The notes under the pieces: model-generated | What the model saw: the letters and a program-made list of their open reading frames with translations, nothing else | Databases searched by the model: none | What the model was told of the DNA's origin: nothing | NCBI GenBank assembly: GCA_014904845.1 | Contig: MU119267.1 | Location: forward strand, 65,672-129,671 | Length of the DNA: 64,000 nt | Direction of reading: 5' to 3' | From: Acephala macrosclerotiorum | Lineage: Eukaryota; Ascomycota; Leotiomycetes; Helotiales; Mollisiaceae | Position numbers and translations under genes: made by a program | In this document: positions 1 through 11,640 of the stretch, piece by piece | How the letters are laid out: every line of letters starts with the position of its first letter | How positions within the stretch are numbered: position 1 is the stretch's first letter

Positions 1-3000
1 TGTTTTTTATATATATTTTGAAATCTAATTTTTTATCGAATATTATATTAAAATATTTAATTTGTTTATTATTTTATAATATTTAATCTTTGATTTTTAT
101 TATTAAATATTTTATTTTTTTTTATTTTTTGAAAATAATAAATTTGTTTTTAATTAATTCGATATATAAACTCGATTTTTTTTTAATATTTTAATAATCT
201 TTTTATTATTTTTATTATTATTTTTAGATTTTTATTTCTCGTTAAAATAATAATATTATTTATATAAATTATTATACGTAAAAGTTTTTTAATAAACGTT
301 ATTAGTATAACGAAAAAAATTGATAATATTAATAATTTTTATAAAAAATTATTATTAAAAACAATAAAAAATTTTTTATTTATTTTTTTACAAAATGTAA
401 TAATTTTATTCGTTATAAAATTTATTGTCCATTTAACGATTTATTTAAAAACTTTTAATTTTATAAAGTTTTTTATTACAACTCTCGAAATTATAACATT
501 GAATACTTTTTTAATATTTATTAAAATTATTACTATTATTTATTTATTTTTATAATTTTTTTTAATAATATTTATAACGATTTATACGAAATTAATCGTA
601 TTTTTTTTACGATTTTATTAACGTAATATTGTTTTAATTATTCGTTATTTATAATTATATAATTAAATTTATTTATTATAATTTTTTTAAATTCTTTATT
701 TAATATTAATAAAAATAATATTAAATTATATTTTTTAAACGAATATATTTTTATTAAAATAATTTTATTAAATAATTTAATTATCGTTTTATTAAAAGTT
801 TTTTATATAAATTTAAAAATCGATATTATAATATCGTCGAATTTTATCGTCGTTATAATCGAATTTATTATAGTTTTTTTTTAAATTTTTTTTTAAATAA
901 ATTTTATTTATAATTATTTAAATTCTTTTTTCAATAGATTTTTAAATAAATTTATATTGTTTTCTTTAAATTTAATTAAATAAATTAATAATTTTATTTT
1001 ATTAGTATTTCGTTTTAATACGTATTAATTTATTACGAAATTTATATTTATATCGTTTAATTTTTTTCGTATTATTAAAGTTTTTCTTTTTTAATTAATT
1101 TTATAAAACTTTTTTAAATTTTTCGTTTTATTAAAATATTTTTTTAATATTCGATAATTTTTTTAAATTATTTACTTTTATATACTTTTTTATAAATTAT
1201 TAAAATTTCGTTAAAATAATTATTTTTTTATTTTTTTTTTAAATTATTTTTCGAAATACTTTTTAAAAAATTTTAAATTTATTAATTTCGTATCGATTTT
1301 AATTTTTCGTTTTTTAACGTACATTGAAATTTCTATTTATAATTAAATTTATTTATATTATAATTCTTTTTATATTAATATAAACGAAATTAAATATAAT
1401 TTTTTTTTCGTCGACATATTTATATTATTAATAATTAAATAATTTTTAAACGTTTAATTTATTATTTTTTTAATCGATATTTTATTTTCGTTATAAATTC
1501 GAAATTTGTATTGATTAAAATTTTCGATTATTATTTAATCGTAAATTTTTAATATTATAATAATTCGTTTTACGATTTCGTTATTATTTTTTTTATTTAT
1601 TGAATAATATATATTATATACGTATAATTCGTTCAATAATGTAATTAACGTTATTTTTTTTAATTCGCTAATTATAAAAATATACGAAAAAAAAAATTTT
1701 TACGTAAATAAATATTTTAAAATGTTTTTTTATTTAATTACTAATTCGAATATATTATAAAACGAATATATTTTAATTCGTTTTTTTTATAATTTATTCG
1801 ACGTATATATAATCGGTTTTTGAATTAAAATAATTATAATTTTTTTTTCGTATTCGATTTGTAATAATATTTCATATTATTATTTTTTTTTATTTACGTT
1901 TTTTAATAAAATTATAATTTTTATATTTAAATAAAAAATTTTTCGATCTCGTTATTTTTAATCGTTAGTATTTTGTTTTTAGTTTTTTTAATAATTTTTT
2001 TAATTTTAATATTTTTTTTTTTATTTAATTATTATAATTTAAATATTAAAATAAATTTAATTTTATAATTTTTTTAACGATCGAAAAAAAATACGATTAA
2101 TTCGTAATCGTATTTTTTATTATAATAAAATACGTATTATAATAATTCGTTTTTATAAATTGCTTTATAATAAATACGTTTATATTTTTTATATTTTTTA
2201 TTTTTATAATATAATTCGAGATAATATTTTTAATAATTCGAATAGAATTTTAATTTGTTTTTTTCGTTTAATGTAATTAATTTTTTTATTCGTCGAAAAA
2301 TTTAATATATTTTTTTAACGTTTTATTTTTTTCGAAAAAAAAAAAAATATTATCGAATTTCGATTTTATTTTTCAAAGTATTTTCATTATTTTAAATTCG
2401 TATTTATATATTTTTATAACTTTTTTTTTCACGTATTTTTTATTAATATAATTTACGTTTTTTTTTTAAAGTTCGATTTTTTTAATTAAAATTTTTTCTT
2501 ATTTTTTCGTTTTATCGATTAAAATTATTTTGAATTTTTTTTCGAACTTTTTTTTCATTTTTAATATTTTCGTTTACTACGTAATTTTTTTATATATAAT
2601 TATAATAATTCGAGTCGCACGACTAATTTTTAATATATTTAAATAATTATCGTTTTTTAAAATAAAATAAATTTAACGATTTACGACGTATTAATTTAAA
2701 AACGAATTTTTTAAATTAAAATATAAAAAAACTTGTAAATCTTTTTTTAATTTAATTTAAATCGAATTAATTTTAATTATTTTTTTTATTTCTTTTTTTT
2801 TCGTGGACTAATAATATTTATTTATAATAATTTTTTATAGTTTTAATGATTTATTTTATTATTTAAATAATAATAATATATATTTTTTATTGTTTATTAT
2901 TAATAATTATATAATTTCATTCGATAATTAAATTTATATTAACGTTTTTTCGATTATTTTAATTAATTTTTTATTTTATTAAATATTATTAAATTATATT

Positions 3001-4740
3001 ATTTAAATTTTAAATTTTATTAAAATTTTTACGATTTTTCGAATACTTTTCAAAATAATATTATAAATTTATTATTTAATATTATTAAAATCAATATTTA
3101 ATATATTTTCTATAAATATTATATTTTTACTAATTCGAATTAAAAAGTTTTTTATAATTTTTTAAATTTAAATTTCTCGAGTTTTTTTTTAAATTATTAT
3201 ATTTTTAAAAAATTTAATTATTAATTTAATATAATCGAGTATTTTATTTTTATCGATTTTTTTTTTATTAAAAATTGAAATTGTAATTATAATCGCCGAT
3301 TTAATCGTCGATATTATAATTTATTATAATTATTATAAATTAAATTTTTTTTTTTTTATTTTTATTTTTTTTGAAAAAATTTTTTAATTATATATTTAAT
3401 TTTTTATTTTTTCGATATTATTTTTAATATAAACAATATTATTATTTATAAAAACGACGATTTAATAAATTTTTCTTTTGAACGTAATATCGTCGTATTA
3501 AATTATATCGTTAAAATTATTAAAAATAAATTTTCGCGTATTTTTATTTTTATTTTTTTTAATTATCGTTTTTAAACGAACGAATTTTAAAATTTAAATA
3601 TTATATCGATATAAAAAATTTTAACGTTAGAAATTAATTATTTGCGAGTAAATTTATTTAATTTTTCGAGTAATATTAATTTTATAATAGATTTAAATAG
3701 TAGTTTATTTATCGTATTAAAGAATTATAATATTAAAAAAAAAAAAATTTCTCGTATTATAAATTTTATTTTTTCGTTTTTAAAATCGATTTTCGTTAAT
3801 ATTGATTAATTTTTAAATAAAATTCCACGTAATATTTGAAATAAAAAAAAATTTAAACGAATATAAAAAATTCGAAAATAAATTAATTATAAATAATTAA
3901 TATACGTAAATATAAATCAAAAATAAAAACTGATAAATATTTTGAATTAAAATCGATTTCGAATTTTATTATAAATAAAACGTAAAATAATTTAAAAAAA
4001 AGAAAAAAAAAATCGAAAATAAAAAATTTAATATTTAAAAAAATTCGAAAATTAAAAACGATATAAATATTTTTTTATTTAAAATAAAAAATAATTATTA
4101 ATAAAAAAATATTAAAATATATATATTTTTTTAATAAAATTCGATATACGTAATTATATATTTAATAATTAAAAATTTATTATATAAAAATATAATAAAT
4201 TTATTAAAATTATAATAATTATAATATAATTAATTAAAAATTTTATTTGTTTAATTAAAAAAATAATAATTTATATAATAACGTTATATAATATAATACG
4301 TTTTAATCGTTATAAAATTTAAAAATTTATATTTAATTATTATATTAAAAATATATATATATATATATATTTCGATTTTAAATAATTTAAAAATCTTTTT
4401 TTAAAAGTTTATAAAATTATAATTAATATTTTTATTATTTAAATATTATTTTATTTTATTTTATTATAATTATTAATTTATTTTCAAATTTCGATATTAT
4501 AATAAAAAATTTGTATTAAAAAAAAATATAATTTTAAAATTCAAAAATATATAAAAAAAAAAAATTAATATATCGAATTTATTTAAATAAAATAAAAAAT
4601 ATACAAAACGTTAAACGTTTTAATAAGCAAAGAGAAATTTATTACGCTTATATAACACCGTATTAAAAGCCACGCTAGTTGTATTAAATTATATATTATA
4701 TCGAATTTATAAAAGGTATAGCGTTCTTTTAAAAGTTTCC
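1..4740. other. AT-rich RIP-degraded block, no intact gene
   Basis: This stretch is extremely AT-rich, has stops in all frames and shows no ORF above 60 codons. The few remaining C and G bases sit mostly in CpG dinucleotides, the signature of C-to-T/G-to-A hypermutation (RIP) that spared CpG. I infer decayed transposon sequence but cannot name a family. From about 4620 the composition returns to normal over roughly 120 bp. Confidence 0.8.
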
Positions 4741-4822
4741 ATGAGCAGCCACGTGCCTGCTTTCGCTCTGCTTTAAACTACTACTCAATCATTCCTATTC
4801 CTATTTTTATCACCAGTAAGTC

Positions 4823-5000
4823 ATAAGCGACCGCGCCAGCGAAGCCCTTGCAGAGGCCTTTCTGCTAGGAAAGCCTCGAACATACGATACTATATCAAAA
4901 CGTAGTAAAGTCCCTTTCTCTACCCTCTATCATCGTACACATAGGCGACGCTCGAAAGAACAGAAGGCCCAAAGCCAAAAGTATCTCACTCCGGCGGAAG
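4823..5000 (+). pseudogene. N-terminal relic of a pogo/Fot1-like transposase
   Basis: A reading frame through 4823-5060 gives a helix-turn-helix (psq-type) N-terminus. It contains the segments EALAEAFLLGKPRTYD and KAQSQKYLTPAEEKAL; the latter is very typical of fungal pogo-like (Tc1/mariner superfamily) transposases. The expected start codon is ATA at 4823, consistent with a G-to-A change of ATG. Similarity fades after about residue 60, and no DDE catalytic region follows. The sequence is not otherwise AT-shifted, so this is a truncated fragment that largely escaped RIP. It lies directly upstream of the interrupted hypothetical gene at 5065-7985. Confidence 0.6.
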
Positions 5001-5064
5001 AGAAAGCCCTCGATGCACATGACGCTAGTATAGATCACGCCGGCTCAAATATCCCCGTGCCTCG

Positions 5065-5319
5065 ATGGAGAACGATATGTGTCTGACGACAGCCGTTGCT
5101 GAGGACCCATATAACATCTGTGGGTCAAATAACATTACCGAAGGTATTTGCACTGGCGGTCCTGAGTCGGGTTTAAAGCTAAAACTATACGTAGGCCATC
5201 GTCGGATCTTCATGTTCAAATCGCCGCTGTCCTTCGTTGAGTTCCTCCGATCTGCATCCGGAAGTGGTTCCGGGGTTCTCCCCCATCCGCTCGTTACTGG
5301 GATGACACCTCAGATTTGA
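5065..5319 (+). CDS. Hypothetical ORF, possible 5' exon of the interrupted gene
   Basis: This 84-codon ORF has normal base composition and ends at a TGA that overlaps the next open frame. That frame is +2 relative to this one and is open from 5241. I do not recognise the product. The residues include a short Gly/Ser run (SASGSGSG) near the C-terminus. It could be the first exon of the gene continuing at 5316-5642 and 7482-7985, joined by an intron or broken by a frameshift, or an unrelated spurious ORF. No clear GT-AG pair decides this. Confidence 0.25.
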   Translation: MENDMCLTTAVAEDPYNICGSNNITEGICTGGPESGLKLKLYVGHRRIFMFKSPLSFVEFLRSASGSGSGVLPHPLVTGMTPQI

Positions 5320-5642
5320 GCAACACAACTTCTCTTCCTCGGATCTCGTCGACACCATTCGATATTCGATGTCACATTGGCATAATAATAATTGATGATA
5401 GGGTTTGCGCGGACACAGGTCTGACTCTAGTACAAAAGCTGGTAGCTGGGAAGATCTACGAGCACTCTGGCCCGGTCATGGAACAAGCTAGGCATGCTGT
5501 GGGAAGAGTGGCGGACACTGCGTTTGTGAGGCGTGTGGCGGCGCTGGAGTTCGTGGGATATACTAATATGGAGAACCCAGACCTTGATAGTCTATGTAAG
5601 TTGGCTCTATCCCTGATGCTGCGGATGTTGACGCCTGATTTA

Positions 5643-5692
5643 TAAGTCAAACCCCCTATTAATCGGCCACCCTCTAAGTCGGCCGCCTCGCT
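5643..5692 (+). repeat. Left terminal inverted repeat of the pogo-like element
   Basis: The repeat starts TAAGTCAAACCCCC and contains two GGCC-rich blocks. It matches the reverse complement of 7430-7479 with about one mismatch, and it abuts the TA target duplication at 5641-5642. Confidence 0.9.
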
Positions 5693-7429
5693 TAATTCAC
5701 CACTACTTACTTTCAACCCCAATAACTTCTTTATTCCTCAATAGTTATATGAGATAAAGTAGAAGCAACGCTAATAAGACTATCAGAGTCTAACGATACA
5801 TTTTAACGGTCTTTAGTTTTTACTTGTGTTTTGTAAATAGTCTCGATATCGACAAACCTAGAATTTGAACTAGTCACTACTTTTCGCCGCTTTCTAAACT
5901 CAAATTGCACTACTCTAATTTCAAGTTGCTTGATTCGACGCTCATATTGTGCAATAACAAAGTTTTTATCGTTTAAATCTTTAGTTATTTTTCTAAAAAG
6001 TACTTTAGTAATTGCAGAGTCGATCATCTCAAGTCTCGTGATTTAACGAGCATAATCTCGAATATTTTCACTTTTTTGAAAAGTTTTAAAAGCAATTAAT
6101 AATATATTCTAGTTTTATTCAAGTATTGAATTTTTTGCTAAAATTTTTAAAGTTTGTTCGATCGCTTTATTACTATTTTCAAGCAATAATCGATTCATAA
6201 AAAACTTCAATAATTTGATCGATTATAATTTTGAAATCGATTACTTTATTTTATAATTTGTAACTATTAAAGTATTTATTTGAGCTAGCTTATAATAATT
6301 CAAAAAATTCCGTTTTTTAATAGAGATTAAATCGTTTAAAAGAGCTAAAGCATTAAATCGCTTTCAATAAACATATTTTAAAAAAGAAAATACGAATAAA
6401 TCCAAAGATTGAAATATATATAAAATGTATAGTAATAAGAATAATAAATAAATATTATTCGAATAATACTTCTATATAAATTTCAATGTTTTATGACTTC
6501 TATAGTCGTCTAATATAAGTAAACGAAACTTTTTAAAGTCACGTAATATCGTTTGAAATATAAAGACTTTTTACAATTATTTAAAAGTAATATCGTTAGA
6601 AGTTTATTTATTTTCAATTGTAATAAACTTTTAATCTTTGTAAAAATGTAATTTTATAGAAAACTATTATTATTAAATTGATTTACTTTTGAATATAATT
6701 AATAAATACAATACTTTTTCGATTACTAAAATATACTCGATAAGTGAAATTCAAATTTTAGATTTTGATTATTTCTTTTAAATAAAGTATTTCTCGATAT
6801 TTTTTATTATTAGTTTATTTTTTTTTAGTTTTCTATAATTTTTACTTCGTCTATATTTTAACGGTTTTTCGATTTAATAGTTTTAATAATCGAAATTTCC
6901 AGTTTTTGAAACCAATTTTTAAAAATATTGAAAGTAGTACTATTAACGCGTGCAAAATCGATTTTGAATTGTTTTTTGATCTTAAAAATAGGATTCCGAC
7001 GAAGAAAACCGACTATTCAACGCTTTTCGAGTAATATTACATTATATCTAGTAGTTAAAATCCGTCTAGTAAAAGCTCGAATCTGCTTATAAGTTGAATT
7101 CTGTTTAAAGCGTTCTTAAATAAGTACTCAATTCGTAAAACGTTGTTTTTAAACTAAAGAAAGCTTTTGACGATATGTATAAGCTTTTGATCGAGAAAAG
7201 CGGTCTAATTTCTTGTTTTGAAGTGTGATTCGTAGTACACTTTACTCGAGACTAGCTTTGCGCTCGAACTTGCTATTAGCTATATCTCTAAGTGCATACT
7301 AAATGTCGTTTTCAGTATATAAAGGCTTTATAATCACTTTTAACTGATTGCAAAGTTTGAAAAAGTTTCATTAAAAAATAATTAAAATATTTAATTCTAA
7401 AGTGAAAATGTGAAAGTAGCGATATGCTA

Positions 7430-7479
7430 AGCGAGGCGGCCGACTTAGGGGGTGGCCGATTAATAGGGGGTTTGACTTA
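7430..7479 (-). repeat. Right terminal inverted repeat of the pogo-like element
   Basis: The repeat ends GGGGGTTTGACTTA and mirrors 5643-5692. It is followed by TA at 7480-7481, the second copy of the target duplication. Confidence 0.9.
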
Positions 7480-7985
7480 TAGTGCAAGAGCTTGTCAGAG
7501 TAGACGGTGGCTTGAATAGCAAGCCTCCATATCGACCCTTATTCTGGAACTGTCACGATATCGCCTGTCGATTTGCATTCCTGGCAACTACACCAGAGGC
7601 GGATTCAACTCTGCTCCGCGAACTATCCGGAAGACTCGAACGAGCCAAATTCCCAATACAGAGAACATTAAATAAAGTTGTGGTTAACGCTTCAACTTGG
7701 CTTCACAGCACATTCAGGACATCAGCAATATACTCCGCAGCAGGACTTGCTAGTCCCGCAATCATACTACCGATGGCTCTGTTACAGTTGGGGGATGTGG
7801 CTATCACCGAAGTGAGCAGATATGCTTTGGTGTCTAGGGCTCTTTCCGAGCGAACAATGTGGGTAGATACGCTTAAGCAGCGTTTCCCCCGTCTGAATCA
7901 TTTGAATGATGTGACTAATGAGGAATGGAATCAACTCCTCCAAATGGGACTGTGGGGGTTCGTTTGTCGATGGATGTCGAACTGA

Positions 7986-8289
7986 AGGACTGCAGCATAT
8001 AACGTACCCCGCCATACAGTTATATATTCCACTTGACTAAGTCAACCTTCATTCATTTGAAATGAATCCCAGTTTTATCCATATTTATGAAGCTCAGTCT
8101 CTTTAAATGGACGAGTCTTACTCGAATTGCTATCAAAAATTCACTAACTTAGTAACTTCTGAAAAGCCGTCAGAGGACTGAGCTTCACTAGCTGCTTGGT
8201 TTCCTTGATGATACGTAACCGATTTCCCGTTAGCGAGCGCCACCCGATCGAAAGCACCACTAAAAAACGCGTAAATTTACCCTTTAACG
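7986..8289. other. Intergenic, normal base composition
   Basis: No ORF or RNA gene is recognisable. The 3' half is probably the leader of the transposase relic that begins near 8290. Confidence 0.5.
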
Positions 8290-8720
8290 ATCACTTCAAC
8301 TATAGCTAGAGTCGATAAATCAGCACGTGTAACCTCCGCAGTGGAAGCAATTAAAAGCGAAAGGTTTAGTAGTGCTAGGGAAGCAATCAAAGAGTTTGAA
8401 GTTTATTATACGGCTGTTATTAAAAGATTGAAAAGTATTATTAAAATTAGACGAAAAGTTTTATTATTTTATTATTAAACATTTATCGATAAACAAAAAA
8501 AGCTTTTAATCGCTTAGATTAATAAGCTTATAAACCGAGAAATACTTTTTATTAGTTAAATAATTAGAAATTTCGTAAAAAAAATTAAAAAAATAAAAAT
8601 CGAAAAAAATTAAATTAACGATTTTATAAAGCGTTATAAAATTAGATTAAAAAGTATTTATTTACGAAATATTGATAATTTACGTTTTTTTATAAAATAA
8701 ATAAAAATATTTATAATATT
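8290..8720 (+). pseudogene. RIP-killed pogo-type transposase, HTH and CENP-B-like region
   Basis: One frame from about 8311 reads through conserved pogo transposase segments: SSAREAIKEFEV (psq HTH), then RKVLLFYY, stop, TFIDKQKKLLIA, stop, INKLINREI, and INDFIKRYKIRLKSIYLRNID (the CENP-B-type second HTH). Each stop (TAA or TAG) falls where Trp or Arg/Gln is expected, the outcome of G-to-A/C-to-T mutation. The sequence grades into anonymous AT-rich DNA after about 8720, so the catalytic domain is unreadable. It is on the plus strand, opposite to the 5643-7479 element, and its N-terminal sequence differs from that element. Confidence 0.75.
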
Positions 8721-10035
8721 TTTTATATTAATAAAATTTTTATTTATATTTGTTTTAATTTATTTAATATTTTAATAATTAACGTATTTAAAATATTTAA
8801 TTAATTTAAATTATCGAAAAATATTATATTACGACGAAAAATTTTTATAATTTCGACGAAAAAAAGTTTTTTATTAATATAATACGTACAATAAAAAAAA
8901 TTATAATTTTAAAAATATATAAATTTAATTGTATTATTAAAAATAAATAAAATAAAAATAAAAAATTTATATTTTTATTCGTATATATATTTATTATTAA
9001 TCGAATAATATTTTTACTATTTATATATTGAAATAAATTAAACGATTTATAAAATATTTAAATATAAAATATAAGTTTAAATAATAAAACATTTTTTATT
9101 AATTCGAATAATAAATAAAATAATAATAAATTTAAATTAATTTAATTATAATAAATTTTTAAACGTTTTTTTAAATTTATTAATTTGAAAATAAAACGAT
9201 TTTTTTTTAATTAATAAACATTTTTTTCACGTTAATATAAAATTTATTAAATAATATAATTTTTATAAAATTATATTTATAATTTTATTATTTTATATAA
9301 CGTATAAATTTTAATTTTTAAATGTAAATTTATTTTAATTATTTTTTATAATATATTTTCAAAAATTAAAAAAATTTATATTAAATAATAAAAATTTTAT
9401 TTTTATTTATTTTTTTAAAAGTATATAAAAATAGAATATAATTAAAAAATTAATATCAAAAAAAAAAATAAAATAAATAATATATTTAATATTATATTAA
9501 AAAACTTTTTTAAAATTTTTATTAAAAATAATTAAAATAATAATTTATTAAATCGAATTAAAAATTAAAATTTAATTAAATAAAAAAATTAAAAAAAATT
9601 AAAAAAAATTATAAAAATAATTAAAAAAATAAAAAACGATTAAAAGAAAAATAAATAAACCGTTCGTTAAATAACGAAATAATTATAAAAAAAAATAAAT
9701 AAAAATTGTTTTTATTTTATTTATTTTATTATAAATTTTTTTTATTGAATTTAAAAAAAAAACGATTAAACTTTAAATACTTATTTTAAAAGTTTTAAAA
9801 GTTAATATATTTTTTTTTTAGTTTTTAAAAAAAGTAATAAAAAAATATTTAGAGTTTAATAGTCATATTAAAAGTAATTATATCGAATTTAAAATTGAAA
9901 TAAGTAAAACGTAATAAGCGTATAATTAAATTATTAAAAAAATTCGAATATAAAAAATAATTTTGCGCGATTATATTTAAATAAATAATAATTCCTTATT
10001 TTAAGTTTTAAATTAATTAATAAAATGGTTGTGAT
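8721..10035. other. AT-rich RIP-degraded block
   Basis: Stops occur in all frames and residual C/G are mainly CpG. It probably includes the ruined remainder of the transposon that starts near 8290. Nothing else is recognisable. Confidence 0.75.
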
Positions 10036-10427
10036 TTTATAAAATTTTGAAGTATAGTAGTATTTTTACGAATAGTAGTACTTTCGATCGAGTAGTGCGC
10101 GCTAACGGGAAATCGGTTACGTTTAACTCTTCCTTTTCCCCTGAGGTGTGACTCCATCGGGTTCCGTTATCGGCTATAATTTTTTTTTTTTGGGGCCAGC
10201 CGTATGATGAGGTCGCAGGTCTAATAATAGCAGAAAGGAAAAGAAACGAGGTTGACGGGATATCGCCGAACACGATTACTATGCTGGTCGCGATGACCGA
10301 GCTTAGCCTTTTAGCACGCACGTGATTGGGCTCCAACCAAAAGGCGTTGGACTGAATCTCACAATTGACGAGAGCTGCGTTCTAGATAACTGTATTCTGT
10401 CACCATACCTTCGTACTTCGAGACAAT

Positions 10428-10775
10428 ATGTGCACAGCTTTCCAAGACCACTGCCCTTCCTGTTGCACGAACCACGGCGGAGTGTATTCCCGTCCCTGTC
10501 CCGTCCTGTACCAGTTACGGCCTAATCAAATGGGCTTCGTTCAGATAAATCACACCATCGATGGACAGAACCCGAAGATAGCACTAGAGATCTGCGACAG
10601 TTGCAAGCGCTGGGAGCGCAAGCGCAGGGAGCAGAAGCACTCATGGTTGAAGGACAAGTGGGCCAACCTCTCTTGGCCGTTCCGGATCAAGGCCTCAGAG
10701 CATACCCCTTGCGAGATATGCCAGAATTACCAAGTGGAAGAAGAACAGCCACTCAGGATCATCCCAATATATTAG
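10428..10775 (+). CDS. Hypothetical Cys-rich small protein with CxxC motifs
   Basis: A 115-codon ATG-to-stop ORF lies in a 1.6-kb GC-normal island between two RIP blocks. The protein has a CPSCC motif near residue 10, a further Cys pair in the next 20 residues, CDSC in the middle (about residue 57) and CEIC near residue 97. These could form one or two zinc sites; there is also a basic RKRREQK segment. There is no signal peptide. I do not recognise a family. It could be a small nuclear or cytosolic zinc-binding protein, or a fragment of a larger gene. Overlapping frames are also open here, which lowers confidence. Confidence 0.4.
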   Translation: MCTAFQDHCPSCCTNHGGVYSRPCPVLYQLRPNQMGFVQINHTIDGQNPKIALEICDSCKRWERKRREQKHSWLKDKWANLSWPFRIKASEHTPCEICQNYQVEEEQPLRIIPIY

Positions 10776-11168
10776 GTCAGTATCAATGAAGTCAAGCAGA
10801 GAAGCGCCATTCCTAACAAAGGTGTTGCAAGGTACGAACCATTCACACAGCCACTCCGCCAACATCGTCCCTGGAGCGCCTGCCCCTGCAACGCGTGGAT
10901 GTACAGTACGGGCACACACGCGGGTAGGACATCGCGAGCTGGCGAGGAGACGAGATATGCTATGCCTTGATGCGCACGAAAGACTACTCGCTGACAATTG
11001 GTAGGAGATGATTCATTACCGTTTCCCTTCTATTGCGCCGTGAATGTGACGAAGACTAACTCTAACGATAAACAAGTCGCGATGCCTAAGCCGGCCTTCA
11101 TCAAAAGACCCATTCGAGCAAAGATTTTCAAATTCCTCTTGCAGCAATCTATTTTCCGCAACCTGTGC
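10776..11168. other. GC-normal spacer with uncertain overlapping ORFs
   Basis: Short overlapping ORFs exist on both strands (10786-11004 plus; 10695-10997 minus), but none has a recognisable motif or support for being real. I leave it unassigned. Confidence 0.4.
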
Positions 11169-11635
11169 TCAGATCATCCGCGCTACTGGTGCCCTCCATG
11201 GCTCTGGCGCTTCAATCGCCCGCTCCACTTCTGGCTCTGGCTCTAGCGCAGCACTCTTACGCTTCCGACCACGTTTTCCCTTGTCCTTTATGGCCCCCTT
11301 CGCAGCACGCTTTGCTCGTGCCTCCTCGATGTCCTCAAAGCTCATCACCTTCGCCTTCCCTAGTACTACTGACTTAGTGGACCGGCGAACTCTAGCTTCG
11401 TTGTTCATCCGGGTCAAGAATTGATTTTGATCCCGAAGAAGGGCAAGTTCGGCAAGGATACTTGCCCGGCGTTGGCAAGCTTCTGCATACGCCTCTGTAG
11501 GCGTTGTTGACTCGTCTCATTAAGCGTAAGAGCATCCTGCTTGATCAGGTTATATAGCGATGTAAAAGCCTCTGCTGACACTGGCGTCACGGGCGTTTGT
11601 AGTACTTCGTCTTGCGGACAAGAACCCACCTTCAT
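11167..11635 (-). pseudogene. C-terminal fragment of a fungal DDE (pogo-like) transposase, frameshifted
   Basis: On the minus strand two frames join near 11455 by a single frameshift. The first gives LQTPVTPVSAEAF and LQRRMQKLANAGQ; the second gives LAELALLRDQNQFL, ARVRRSTKSVVLGKAKVM and a Lys/Arg-rich GKRGRKRKS tail. The RRSTKSVVLGKAKVMS..DIEEARAKRA block is characteristic of the C-termini of many fungal pogo-family transposases. No catalytic region is present: the sequence upstream of the fragment (above 11640) turns abruptly into RIP-type AT-rich DNA. The fragment therefore escaped RIP while its neighbour did not, or the junction is a deletion point. Confidence 0.7.
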
Positions 11636-11640
11636 CTCGA

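Larger units (their letters stand above)
5643..7479 (-). mobile_element. Pogo/Fot1-like DNA transposon, RIP-inactivated, complete ends
   Basis: The element is 1837 bp, typical for fungal Fot1/pogo elements, and is flanked by TA duplications at 5641-5642 and 7480-7481. Its terminal inverted repeats are about 50 bp: 5643-5692 and the reverse complement of 7430-7479 differ at very few positions. The transposase lies on the minus strand. From about 7310 downwards the frame reads DIANSKFERKASLE then a stop where Trp is expected, and continues with recognisable RIRAF and RRNPIFK segments. The C-terminal coiled tail is the open frame 5803-6027. Trp-to-stop changes and AT enrichment show RIP. The termini stayed GC-rich, so RIP pressure was strongest internally. 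Confidence 0.9.
5241..7985 (+). pseudogene. Hypothetical gene interrupted in frame by a pogo-like transposon
   Basis: Two open segments flank the transposon at 5643-7479. Upstream, the frame open from 5241 runs through 5316-5642 and hits a stop created by the element. Downstream, the frame continues from 7482 to the TGA at 7983-7985. Removing the element and one TA joins them in the same frame (…TPDL|VQEL…), giving at least 276 residues from 5316. The product is not recognised. The second part has an FWNCHDIA motif and one hydrophobic helix (about 7725-7790; GLASPAIILPMALLQL), suggesting a membrane-associated fungal protein. Codon use is normal and the segments show no RIP signature. The 5' end is uncertain because the upstream ORF (5065-5319) is in another frame. 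Confidence 0.55.

Noticed and set aside
10037..10336. 99-codon minus-strand ORF at the island edge
   Set aside because: It starts in GC-normal DNA and runs into RIPped sequence; no motif and no conserved feature.
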